Below are positions 39,908-51,600 of a stretch of 64,000 bases of DNA, piece by piece. The stretch is taken from NCBI GenBank assembly GCA_035762175.1, contig DASTPP010000201.1:1-64000 (forward strand). Reading direction: 5' to 3'. The notes under the pieces are model-generated. The model saw only the letters and a program-made list of their open reading frames with translations. It made no database searches and was not told where the DNA came from. Position 1 is the stretch's first letter, and every line of letters starts with the position of its first letter. Source of the DNA: DASTPP01 sp035762175. Lineage in GTDB: Bacteria > Myxococcota_A > Polyangia > Polyangiales > Polyangiaceae. Position numbers and translations under genes: made by a program.

Positions 39908-41965
39908 CTATTGCGAGGTGAACTTGAGCGGCACCGAGGTCTGGGTAACCTCCGCCGACGAGGGGAAGATCCACGAGCGGACGCGGCCCGCGACGCAGCT
40001 GCCGAGCGAGGGGAAGTTGTCGGCGCCCGAGGCGATCGCCTGCCGAACTTTGCCGTCGGGGCCGATGGTCAAGCTCAGGGTGACGCGCGCCGAGGCCTTG
40101 CCCCCGCCGCTCGCCGCGAGCGCGGGCTCCCAGCAGACGCGGCGCAACGCGACGCGACCGTGGTCGACCACCCCTTGCACCTGATCGGCCGTCAGCTGCC
40201 CGCCCTGCTGGGGCGGCGGGGCCGGCGGGGGCGGCGGCGCGGGCGGCGGGGCGGCCTTGTCCGAAACGATCGTCGTCTCGACGTTCTTGTCGGGGGGCGG
40301 CGGCTGCGCCGGGGGCGGCGGCTGCTTCTGGCCGCGTTCACGAGGCTTTTTGCCCGTCGGCGCGGCGGCGATGCGGCCCGAGCCGGGGGCGTTGTCGGCC
40401 GGCGCCGCGCCCGCCCCGCTCGCCTCGGCCTTCGCCACGCTCGACCCGCCCGCGCTGCCCGTCTCGGCCTTCGCCGCGCCCGACCCGGTCGCCTCGGCCT
40501 TGGTCGCGCCGGCCGGACGGGTGCCCTCGTTCGACCCGCCCACCACGCCGCCCTTCGGGTCGGCCGCGGCGCCTTGGCTGCCGGCGGTGGTGGCGGTGAC
40601 CTCGCCGCCCTTGCCGACCTCGACGGCGGTTTTTTCGCCAGGCATCAGCCTCGTTCCGACGACAATGCCCGTGCAAAGCGTGAGGGCCGGGGCGAGCGCG
40701 AGCGCGACCCACCCCACGACCGGAATGCCCCCCTTGCCCCGAGCCGGCACGGCGGCGGGGGCGAAGCTCGGCGAGGCGGCCGCGCCGAAGCCCGGCGGGG
40801 CGGCCGGCGCCGACGCGCCGTAAGGCTGCGGAAAGGGCAGCCCCTGCGGCGCCATGGGCGCCGCGGGCGCGGCGGCCGCCGCGGGCGCCCCCATGGGGCC
40901 GCCCCCCGGCGCGCCCCCGCCCCACGCCCCCGCCGGCCCGCCCAGAGCGGGCAGCGACATGGGCGCAGGCCCGGTCTGGCGTGGCGAAACGACGGGCGCA
41001 GGCCCGGTCTGGCGTGGCGAGACGACGGGCGCAGGCGTCGAAGGGACGGCGGGGTTTCGCGTGACCGACGAAGGCTTGCCCGAGGTCGGACGCCCGAACA
41101 TGCCGGGCAACGCCCCCGGCAGCGCGCCCGCGCCGAGCACCATCGTCGCGTGCACCTGCGGCTCGGCCGTGGTGGCGCCCCCACCGCCGCGGGGCGGAGG
41201 CGCCCCCTGCCCGTCGCTCGAGGGCGGCCGCGCCGAGCGGGGCCCGAGGCCCAGGCGGCCGACCAGCGCCCCCGCGCGCGACGAGAGGGGCGGGCGCTCG
41301 GCCCGCACGAGGTCGGCGACGTCGCGCAACTCGGGCACCTTGCCGAGCGGCAACCACTCGCGAAAGCCCTCGCGCCAGACCAGCGAGCTCTCTTGCACCG
41401 CGCCCGACCGGGCGTGCGCCCGCAGCGCGTCGAGATCGAGGGGGCCGGCGGTCGAGCCGTTGATGCCCACGAACCAGTCGCCGCCGGTCGACGGCGCCCG
41501 CTCGCCCGTCGCCTTCGCCTCGGCCGCCACGGCCTGCTGAAAGGCCGACGCGAGCCCGCCCTGCACGACCATGGTGCCCGCCGGCGTCGGCCCGCCGCGC
41601 GCGAGCGCGCCCAGCAGCGCCGGCCCCGCCGGCACCACGGTGCCGTCCGGCGCGAGCCCCGGCTGCACGACGGTGCCCGTCACCGGCGCGGCCCTCGCCG
41701 CCCGCCCCCGGCCGCCGGGGCCCGCCGCCGGAGCCCCGCCCGGGCCGCCGCGCCCGCCGCCCGCGGGCCCGACCCCCGAAGGCTCTTTGCCGCCAGACCG
41801 CAAGAGGTTGGCCGAAAACACCAACGTCGCCGAGGCGTCGACCGGCGGCGCCCGAATGTCGATGGGCTGCCCGCAGGTACGGCACTTCATGCGGACGCTG
41901 CGCCCGGCGATCTTCTCGTCGGCGATCTGATACTTGGCCTGGCAGTTCTCGCAGAAAAACTTCAT
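39908..41965 (-). CDS. gltJ: GltJ/AgmX-type gliding-motility protein
   Basis: This 685-residue protein has the full architecture of Myxococcus GltJ (AgmX): an N-terminal MJ0042-type zinc ribbon (Cys5, Cys8, Cys28, Cys31), a GYF-type domain at about 165-215 (DWFVGINGSTAGPLDLDAL), a long Gly/Ala/Pro linker, one transmembrane helix (about 425-448, GWVALALAPALTLCTGIVVG), a periplasmic Ala/Lys/Pro region and a C-terminal AgmX/TonB-type domain. In M. xanthus the zinc ribbon and GYF domains contact MglA and the C-terminus reaches the outer-membrane complex of the focal adhesion. The usual glt neighbours are absent here, so it could be a paralogue with another role. The linker repeats GPAPVVSPRQT-like segments. 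Confidence 0.85.
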   Translation of the reverse strand: MKFFCENCQAKYQIADEKIAGRSVRMKCRTCGQPIDIRAPPVDASATLVFSANLLRSGGKEPSGVGPAGGGRGGPGGAPAAGPGGRGRAARAAPVTGTVVQPGLAPDGTVVPAGPALLGALARGGPTPAGTMVVQGGLASAFQQAVAAEAKATGERAPSTGGDWFVGINGSTAGPLDLDALRAHARSGAVQESSLVWREGFREWLPLGKVPELRDVADLVRAERPPLSSRAGALVGRLGLGPRSARPPSSDGQGAPPPRGGGGATTAEPQVHATMVLGAGALPGALPGMFGRPTSGKPSSVTRNPAVPSTPAPVVSPRQTGPAPVVSPRQTGPAPMSLPALGGPAGAWGGGAPGGGPMGAPAAAAAPAAPMAPQGLPFPQPYGASAPAAPPGFGAAASPSFAPAAVPARGKGGIPVVGWVALALAPALTLCTGIVVGTRLMPGEKTAVEVGKGGEVTATTAGSQGAAADPKGGVVGGSNEGTRPAGATKAEATGSGAAKAETGSAGGSSVAKAEASGAGAAPADNAPGSGRIAAAPTGKKPRERGQKQPPPPAQPPPPDKNVETTIVSDKAAPPPAPPPPPAPPPQQGGQLTADQVQGVVDHGRVALRRVCWEPALAASGGGKASARVTLSLTIGPDGKVRQAIASGADNFPSLGSCVAGRVRSWIFPSSAEVTQTSVPLKFTSQ

Positions 41966-42574
41966 GGTAGGGGCCTGGCTTGGCGGGCTCGGCTTACGAC
42001 CGGGGCGCTCGTGGGCCTACCACGATTTTTCGCGGGGCGAGCGGCACACGCCACGCCCGCGAAGCCCGGTCGCTCACCCCGAACCTCTCGGCTCGGGGGC
42101 GAGCGCCGCGCCCGTTCGTTCGAATCATGCCGCCTCGATGCCTCCGCCATCGGACGCAGAGCTTACCCCGAAATGTCTCGTGCCCCAAACGAGGGCACGA
42201 CGTTCGGCGGCAATTGGCGCCCGCAGGGGCGCAGGGGCCTCGTCCCCGCCACCGGCCTCCCGCTCGGCTCCCGCTCGGCCCCCGCACGGGCCCCGCCGCT
42301 CGCGCCGCCCCCCGCGCGAGCGACCGCCAGGCCCGGTCGGTGCCGTTGCGGCCGTAAATCTGCAACGCTGCGCCCCCCGGCACGGCGCCTTCCGCAGGCC
42401 GAGGCAGCGGCCGTTCGGGGCCACGCCCTCGCGTTCGAGCGCACGGGCGACGACGGCGCCCGATGCGAGCGCCACGAGAAGCCGCCTGCGCCCGGCCGAG
42501 ATCGCGGTCGGGCAGCGAGCCGAGTGCCCTCGGCCGCCTCGGGACGCGAGCCCGCGCTCGGCCTGACCCCTCGG
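41966..42574. other. Intergenic region, no gene seen
   Basis: About 600 bases lie between the GltJ-type gene start and the next minus-strand gene end. Only Arg/Pro/Ala frames are present. A promoter for the GltJ-type gene is expected in 41966-42100, but no clear boxes are seen. Confidence 0.45.
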
Positions 42575-43003
42575 TTACTGAGCGGGGGTCGCCGGCGGCG
42601 ACAGCGAGGGGGGGCCGTCCCCCTCGGCCAGAAACAGGGCGAGTCGCTCGCGCTCGGGCTGCTCGAGCAGCGGCTCGAGCCAGGCCGCGAGCTCGTCGCG
42701 CTGGTAGAACGCACGGCGGTTCGCCCCCTTGGCCTCGAGCCGCATGCGCTCGACCTGGCGCGCGAACAGCGAGCGGTCAGCCAAGAGCAGGCCGTTGCGC
42801 TCGCTGTTGGGGTTATCCATGCGCATCACCCACACGAGCGCGTCGGCCACGCTCTGGGGAAAGACCCGCGCCCGCCGCAGGTCGGTGCAGAACACCAGCG
42901 GCCGCTTCGCCTGCCCGACGACGGCCCGCGCGTGCTTCGCGAACGATTGCACGTCTTCGTCGCTGACCGGAGACGCAATGAGCACCTCGCCGAACCTGCC
43001 CAC
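42575..43003 (-). CDS. Small cytoplasmic hypothetical protein, alpha/beta
   Basis: This is 142 residues from a GTG at 43003. It looks like a compact alpha/beta protein: VGRFGEVLIASPVSDEDVQS, VFCTDLRRARVFPQ, ALVWVMRMDNPNSERNGLLL, RRAFYQRDELAAWLEPLL. The pattern is reminiscent of STAS-like domain proteins common in Polyangiales, but I know no function. An open frame continues upstream to an ATG at 43303. That extension is Pro/Arg-rich and overlaps a repeat related to the element at 17490-17769, so I take the downstream GTG. There is no clear ribosome-binding site to settle the start. Confidence 0.6.
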   Translation of the reverse strand: MGRFGEVLIASPVSDEDVQSFAKHARAVVGQAKRPLVFCTDLRRARVFPQSVADALVWVMRMDNPNSERNGLLLADRSLFARQVERMRLEAKGANRRAFYQRDELAAWLEPLLEQPERERLALFLAEGDGPPSLSPPATPAQ

Positions 43004-43184
43004 CTGGTTCTCGACGGGCCGCCACCGCCCCGTCGGGCCATGGGTCGGCGGCCTTCTGCTGCCGACCGGCCCTCGAGCTGGGCCGTCAAGGCGAGCGCGG
43101 CGACTCGCCGCCACGCCTCTTCGAGGTCGGCGTACGCCCGCGCGCGGCGCCGACGGCGGGCCCGCTCTCGGCAGACGCCCCCGC

Positions 43185-43275
43185 GCATCGACACCGATTC
43201 GGCGCGCCAAGCCCGCCCCCTCGCCCGGGGGCTGGGCTCCCGGGGGCGCCGGGCTCGCGGGCCGGTGCCGAGCGG
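43185..43275. repeat. Partial copy of the palindromic element seen at 17490-17769
   Basis: Sequence around 43190-43255, including AAGCCCGCCCCCTCG and a following GGGGGC...GGGCTCCC pattern, matches the complement of the interior of the 17490-17769 element (about 17634-17700) with scattered differences. The long terminal arms are not evident here. It shows the element family is dispersed and decaying. Confidence 0.55.
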
Positions 43276-43454
43276 CTTCTTCGGGGCGGAAACCGAACAT
43301 CACAACTCAACTAACGAAGCCAACGGACAAACCCACGAATCGGGCGCGGGTGTCATTGCCAAAGGCAAAGGTGTTTGCGAGAGTCGCGACCGTTCAGCCG
43401 CGCCCGAGCCCTGCCCTCTGACGGGGCGATGGCTTCGTGCAACGAGGTGCTCCG

Positions 43455-45914
<2,460 letters not shown>

Positions 45915-45946
45915 CCCGCGCCGGCGAGCCCGCCGGCCGAGCGCCC

Positions 45947-47818
45947 ATGCCGAAGGCCGCCCCGCCCCGCCGCTTCGCCCGGCCGCTCGCCGCGTCGCTC
46001 GCCCGGCCGCTCGGCGCGTCGCTCGCCCGGCCGCTCGCTGGGCTCGCCGCGCTCGCCGCGCTCGCCGCCCTCCGCCCGCCCTCGCCGCCGCCCGCCCTCG
46101 CCGAGGCCCCGGGGGCCGCCCCGACGAGCGCCGCGGCCCTGCCCACCTCGAGTGCCGCCCCCGCGAGCGCCGAAGCCCCGCCCGGCCCGAGTGCCGCCGC
46201 GGCGGGGGCCGCGGCCCCGCCTACCGCGGTGAGGGCCGAGGCCCCGCCCGCACCGCTCGGCGGGGCCGCGCCCCCCGCCGCGCCCTACGACCCGCTCGCC
46301 GAGGCCGAGCGCGAGGCCGGGCGCGTCGACAACCCCGAGGCGGGCGTGCCGCCGGCTTGCTACACGAAGACCGAAGGGCGCCACAACCCTTGCTGGGTCT
46401 GCCACACGGCCGCGCAGGGCACGAACGCGCTCGCCGACTGGGGGCAGCAGGCGCGCTACGCCTTCTCGGCCGCGGGCCGCACCAACCGCTGGGCGAACCT
46501 CTTCGAAGACCGGCGCGCGGCCGCGGCCGCCATCGGCGACGACGAGGTGCTCGCCTACGTGCGCGAAGACAACTACGAGCCGCTGCGCGAGGCGATGCGC
46601 CGCCGGGCCGACTTCCCGGGGTACCGCCCCGACCTGTCGCTGCGCGCGGGCTTCGACGCGCTCGGCTTCGCCCGCGACGGCAGCGGCTGGCGGGCGCTGC
46701 GCTACAAGCCCTTCCCGGGCACCTTCTGGCCCACCAACGGCGGCGCCGACGACGCCTTCGTCCGCCTGCCCGAGCCCTTCCGGCGCGACGCGAGCGGCGC
46801 GCCCTCGCGCGACGTCTACCGCGCCAACCTGAGCGTCCTCGAGGCGAGCCTCGCGTCCGACCCCGCGACGCCGCCCGCGCTGGTCGACTGGCCGATCGAG
46901 CCGCTCGACGAGCGCGCCCTCGGCGTCGACCTCGACCGCGACGGCGCCCTGCGGCCGGCCGCGACGCGCCTGCGGGGGCTGCCCGAGCGCTACCTGGGCG
47001 CCGCCTCGGGCGTGCGCGTGCGCAAGGGGCTCTACCCCGCGGGGGTCGAGTTCTTGCACTCGGTGCGCTACCTCGACCCCGCGCGGCCCTCGCTCGCGGC
47101 CGAGCGCATGAAAGAGCTACGCTATTCGAAGAAAGAGGTCGAGCTGAGCGACTGGGCCCTCGGCGCCGCCTACGACCACGAGGCCGACGAGAAAGACGAG
47201 GGCCGCCCGCCCGCGTACAAGGGCTCGGCCTTCGTGGGCCTGCGCAACAAGTTCGGCTGGGTCTTGCAGGGCTACATCGAAGATGCCCGGGGCCGGCTGC
47301 GCCTGCAAACCGACGAAGAGCACCGCGCCTGCGTGGGCTGCCACGGCGGCCTCGGCGTGACGGCCGACACGACCTTCGCGCTGCCGCGCAAGGTGCCGGG
47401 CGAGGGCGGCTGGCGCCCGCAAGATCTGCGCGGCATCGCCGACGCGCCCCAGGTCGGCCACCGCGACCCCGAGGTCTTGACGTACCTGCGGCGCGCGGGC
47501 GGCGGCGACGAGTTCCGCAGCAACGGCGAGATGCTCGCCCGCTTCTTCCCGGGCGGCCGCCTCGACGAAGCCGCCCTGCGGCGCGCCGCCCCCGGCGGCG
47601 ACCGCGATCTGCTCTCGCTCGTCGCCCCCTCGCGCGAGCGCGCCCTCGCCCTCGACAAGGCCTACCTCGTGCTCGTCCGAACCCGCCGCTTCGCGCGCGG
47701 GCGCGACGCGCCCCCCGCCCCCCCCGCCAACGTGTACGCCGCGATCCGCGACGAGTCGACCGGGCTCGAGGCCCGGGGCCTCACCCGCGCCGACGGGCGC
47801 CTGCAGCTCGCCTGGTGA
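45947..47818 (+). CDS. Exported dihaem cytochrome c-like protein
   Basis: This 623-residue exported protein carries two c-type haem motifs, CWVCH (about residue 148) and CVGCH (about 465). The N-terminus has a signal-like run with the tandem RPLAASLARPLGASLARPLAG and a long Ala/Pro/Ser linker (about 45-115). The rest contains NRWANLFEDRRAAAAAIGDD, DYPGYRPDLSLR-like segments and a Tyr/Trp-rich core. It resembles large, poorly studied soluble cytochromes of soil bacteria. It follows the PhoX gene after 32 bp and could act with it or use the same promoter. An exact electron partner cannot be named. Confidence 0.8.
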   Translation: MPKAAPPRRFARPLAASLARPLGASLARPLAGLAALAALAALRPPSPPPALAEAPGAAPTSAAALPTSSAAPASAEAPPGPSAAAAGAAAPPTAVRAEAPPAPLGGAAPPAAPYDPLAEAEREAGRVDNPEAGVPPACYTKTEGRHNPCWVCHTAAQGTNALADWGQQARYAFSAAGRTNRWANLFEDRRAAAAAIGDDEVLAYVREDNYEPLREAMRRRADFPGYRPDLSLRAGFDALGFARDGSGWRALRYKPFPGTFWPTNGGADDAFVRLPEPFRRDASGAPSRDVYRANLSVLEASLASDPATPPALVDWPIEPLDERALGVDLDRDGALRPAATRLRGLPERYLGAASGVRVRKGLYPAGVEFLHSVRYLDPARPSLAAERMKELRYSKKEVELSDWALGAAYDHEADEKDEGRPPAYKGSAFVGLRNKFGWVLQGYIEDARGRLRLQTDEEHRACVGCHGGLGVTADTTFALPRKVPGEGGWRPQDLRGIADAPQVGHRDPEVLTYLRRAGGGDEFRSNGEMLARFFPGGRLDEAALRRAAPGGDRDLLSLVAPSRERALALDKAYLVLVRTRRFARGRDAPPAPPANVYAAIRDESTGLEARGLTRADGRLQLAW

Positions 47819-47980
47819 GCGGGCCCGAAGGCGCACCACGCCAACGGGCCCGGCGACAAGCTCCCGCCCCCCGCGAGGGCGGCCGACGAGAGCGCGCTGG
47901 CGCTCGGGTCAGCGCGACGAATGCCCCCGTCGGGGATTTGCCGGCCCGCCGAGGTGTGCGAACCTCTTCGCAGGCAAAGC

Positions 47981-48154
47981 GTGGCGAGCAAACAGCGCAT
48001 CTTGGCCACCTTGAACGACCTCGACGAGAACGCCAACGTCGAAGAGGCGATCGAGCGCCTCTACCTGCTCGCCAAGGCCGAGAAGGGTCTCGCCCAGCTC
48101 GACGCGGGCCGAGGCATCGATCACGACGAAGTCAAGCGCCGGCTCGGCTTTTGA
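47981..48154 (+). CDS. Small antitoxin-like protein
   Basis: This is 57 residues from a GTG at 47981. The sequence (ATLNDLDENANVEEAIERLY, KAEKGLAQLDAGRGIDHDEV, KRRLGF end) is the typical short helical antitoxin or addiction-module helper found upstream of RelE/ParE-type toxins. The toxin gene expected just after it is missing: the next sequence is the 3' end of a broken minus-strand gene, overlapping this one by 23 bp. It is therefore an orphan or the survivor of a lost pair. Confidence 0.6.
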   Translation: MASKQRILATLNDLDENANVEEAIERLYLLAKAEKGLAQLDAGRGIDHDEVKRRLGF

Positions 48155-48557
48155 CCCGGCCGCCCTGGCAGGTCGCCAAATAACGGGCCACCCCCTGGCC
48201 CGACGCCCAGATGGTCGAGGGGGCATCGACCAGTAGATTGCCCATGGCATACCCGGCGCGGCGGGCGTGCGAGCATGGGTAGACATCGCCCCCGGGCGTG
48301 AGCGCCACATGCCGCTGGGCGCCACCGCAGCCGAGCACGTTCGGCTCGGGATCGTCGAGCAGGCCCGCGAGTGCCCACTCGCGCCGCAGGGCCGTGTCAA
48401 CCGAGAGCCGCACCCCGGGGCACTCGCGGACAAAGGCGCGCAAGGCGCTCGACGAGCCGCCTTCGCCTCTCGGGCCGAGCACCGGGTCGCCCCAGAGCGA
48501 GCGTTCGAGGCGCTGGACGTACGCCGCCAGGGTCTTGTCGTCGTAGCTCGGTTTCAT
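48132..48557 (-). pseudogene. Remnant of a radical-SAM/SPASM protein
   Basis: These 141 codons encode only the middle of a SPASM-type C-terminal domain: CGGAQRHVALTPGGDVYPCS, then GYAMGNLLVDAPSTIWASG and YLATC. The radical SAM core (CxxxCxxC) is absent, and the last cysteines of the SPASM cluster are lost because the frame ends in unrelated GGRVKSRAGA. SPASM domains hold auxiliary iron-sulfur clusters in peptide-modifying enzymes. The ATG at 48557 gives a plausible peptide (MKPSYDDKTLAAYVQRLE) but not a functional enzyme. No precursor peptide gene is seen nearby. Confidence 0.6.
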
Positions 48558-48686
48558 CGCCTGCCGCCCTCGCACTCTACCACGCGCCGACGACCCAACG
48601 AGGCCCGAAGAGCCGCTCGCGCCAGCCGCGCCGTGCGCCCGCCCGGACCTCGCGCGGCCCGAGGCGACGGCGATGGGGGCGGTCGG

Positions 48687-51600
48687 TCAGCGCTTGCGCG
48701 ACCGCGGCGTTCGGCGCCGGTCGCGTGGCGCGTGGGCGGGGGGGGCATAGCGCGCCCTTTCGGAGGCGCGGGAGCGCTCTTCGCTCGCTTGCAGTTCGGC
48801 GGTGCGTGCGCCGACGCGGGCCTCGAGCTCGCCGCCCGCCCGGCGCCGCCCGGCCTCGGCGCGCTTCTTCGCCGTCACGTCGATGGCCTGCCCGACCCAC
48901 TCGACGATCGCGCCCTGCTCGTCGAGCACGGGCACGGCGCGCGAGAGCGTCCAGCCGAGGGTGCCGTCGGCGCGCCGCACCCGGTGCTCGAGCTCGAACA
49001 CGCGCTTCTCGCGGACCGCCTCGCGAATCGCGGCGAGCACGGCGGGGTGGTCGTCCGGGTGAATGTACGCCTCGAGCCAGGCCTCGCGCGCCTCGGGCGT
49101 GTCGGAGAGAAAGCCCCGGCCGTCGAACCGGTTCATCACCGACCAGTCGGGGCTCATGCGGTAGAGCACCGACGGGGCCGTGTTCGCGAGGGCCCGGAAG
49201 CGCGCCTCGCTCGCGCGCAGTGCCTTCTCGGCGCGGGCGCGTTCGACCGCCGCCCACGTCCGCTCGGCCGTCTCCTCGACCAGCGCCACCTCGTCGGCGG
49301 ACCACGCGTGCGGCGCGGCGTGGTGGAGGCTGAAGACGGCCGCGAGCCGCCCGCGCTTGACGAGCGGGACGCCGATGAACGCGCCGCTCGTGCCGGCGGC
49401 CAACACCGCCCGCACCGCCTCGCTCACCTGCGCGTCGCGCTCCGCGTCGGCCAACGTGACCGTACGGCCGGCGCGGAGGTCGCCGACGAACGCGAGGCCG
49501 AAGCTTTCGAGGCGGTAGCGCCCGGCGTAGCTCGGCACGCCGTCGGTGTCGTCGCGGTGGACCGCGAAGTGCTCGCCGTCGGCCTCGACCTCGGCGTAGG
49601 ACGCGCGGCCGGCGCCGAGGTGCTCGCCGAGCAGCCGCGCCGCCTCGGACTCGACCCCGATGGGGTCGGCGAGCGGGCGCAGGGCGTCGCTGAGCTTCAG
49701 CATGAACGCCTGCCGCTCCTCGCTCGCGCGCAAGGCGGTTTCGGCGCGGGCGCGCTCGACCTCGGCCCACGCCCGCCCCGCGAGCGCTTCGACCGAGGCG
49801 ACCTCTTCGGGCGTCCAACGGCGCGGCGCGCCCTGGCTCGTGTTGAGGACGGCGCGCAGCGTCCCGGCGACCACGACCGGCACCGCAATGCCCGCTCGAA
49901 TCCCGCGCGCGGCCATCGCCGCCTTCGCGGGGCCGGGGATGCGCGGGTCGCCCTCGGCGTCGTCGTACGCGACCGAGCGCCCGGCGAGGTGCTCCGCCGC
50001 GAACGGCTCCCGCGGGTCGAGGGGCCAGCGCGAGGGCTCGCCGGGCGTGCCGTCCGCCGGGTGCACCCACGCGGCGACGTAGTCCCGGGTCGCCCAGTCG
50101 ACGTCGGCCCAGAGCGTGCGCTCGGTGCCGAGCAGCTCGGTCAGGAGGCGGCACGCCGTCAGGGCGATGGGCGACGGGTCGGAAAGGGCGCGTGCCGCGT
50201 CGGAGAAGCGGACGAGGAAGGCGTTGAGCTCGGCGGCGTGCCGGCGCACGCGCGCGAGCGCGAGCTGGGCGCCGACGCGGGCGACGAACTCGCGGGCGCT
50301 GAAGGGCTTGGCCAGGTAATCGTCGGCCCCGGCGAGCAGCCCCTCGATGGCGGCCTCCTCGCCCGCCCGCGCCGTCACGAGCAGCACCGGCGTCGCCTGG
50401 AGCGCGTCGTCGCCGCGGATCGCGCGCAGCAGGCCGAAGCCGTCGAGGTTCGGCATCATCACGTCGGCGACGACCAGGTCGGGCGGGCGAAGGCGCATCG
50501 CCGCGAGCGCCGCCTCGCCGTCGGCCGCCGCCTCGACCTGCCAGTGCGGCGCGAGCAGGCGCGTGAGGTAGGCGCGCATGTCGGCGTTGTCGTCGACCAC
50601 CAAGACGCGCGCGCCGGGCGCCCGGGCGCGCAGCGGCGCGGCCTCGGGCGGGCCGAGCGGGTCGTCGGCCTCGCCGGCCGGGCTCGCGGGGGCGTCCGCG
50701 CCGCCGTCCGCCCAGCGGGCCGCCTCCTCGGCCAGGGCGAGCGCCGTGGCCTTGGCGGGGGGCGGTGCGTCGACCGCGGGCTCGTCGCCATCCGGGCGGC
50801 GCCCGCGCGGCAGCCACACGGTGAAGGTGGTGCCCTCGCCCTCCTTGCTCTGCACCCGCACGCGCCCCTGGTGCTGGCGCACCAGCTCGTAGACGAGCGC
50901 GAGGCCGATGCCCGAGCCCTCGTACGTGCGCGCCTTGGCCCCGCGCACCCGGTGAAAGCGCTTGAACAGGTGCGGCTGTTCGTCCGGCGGGATGCCCACG
51001 CCCGTGTCGCGCACCGCGAGCTCGACGTGCTGCGGCCGCGCCCGCAGCTCGACCGCGATCTCGCCCGCGAACGTGAACTTGAGCGCGTTCGCGAGCAGGT
51101 TCGACACGATCTTTTCCCACATGCCCGGGTCGACCCAGGCGGGCTCGGGCAGCGTCGCGCAGTCGACCCGGAGCGAGAGCCCCGCGCGCTCGGCGGCGCT
51201 CCGGAACAGGCTCGCGACGTCGGCCGTGAGCGCCGCGAGGTCGACCGGCTCGAAGCGGGCGCGCAGCCGGCCGGCCTCGATCTGCGAGACGTCGAGCAGC
51301 GTGTTGACGAGGTTGAGCAGGCGCCGGGCGTTGCGCGCGGCCGGCTCGACCTCGCCCGCGAGCCCCGCGGGCAGCTCGGCGCGCCGGCGGGCGAGCTCGT
51401 CGAGCGGGCCGAGCACGAGGGTGAGCGGCGTGCGGAACTCGTGGCTGACGTTGGAGAAGAACTCGGTCTTGGCCCGGTCGAGCTCGGCCAGCCGCTCGAG
51501 CCGCTCGCGCTCTTTCTCGCGCGCGCGCACGTCGCCGAGGCCCGCGCCGACGCGCGCCGCCACCAGCTCGAGGAAGGCCCGGTACGCCCGGTCGAAGGCG

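Noticed and set aside
42463..43303. Upstream extension of the small gene at 42575 to the ATG at 43303
   Set aside because: The extension is Pro/Arg-rich and overlaps a dispersed repeat related to 17490-17769, so the shorter start is preferred.
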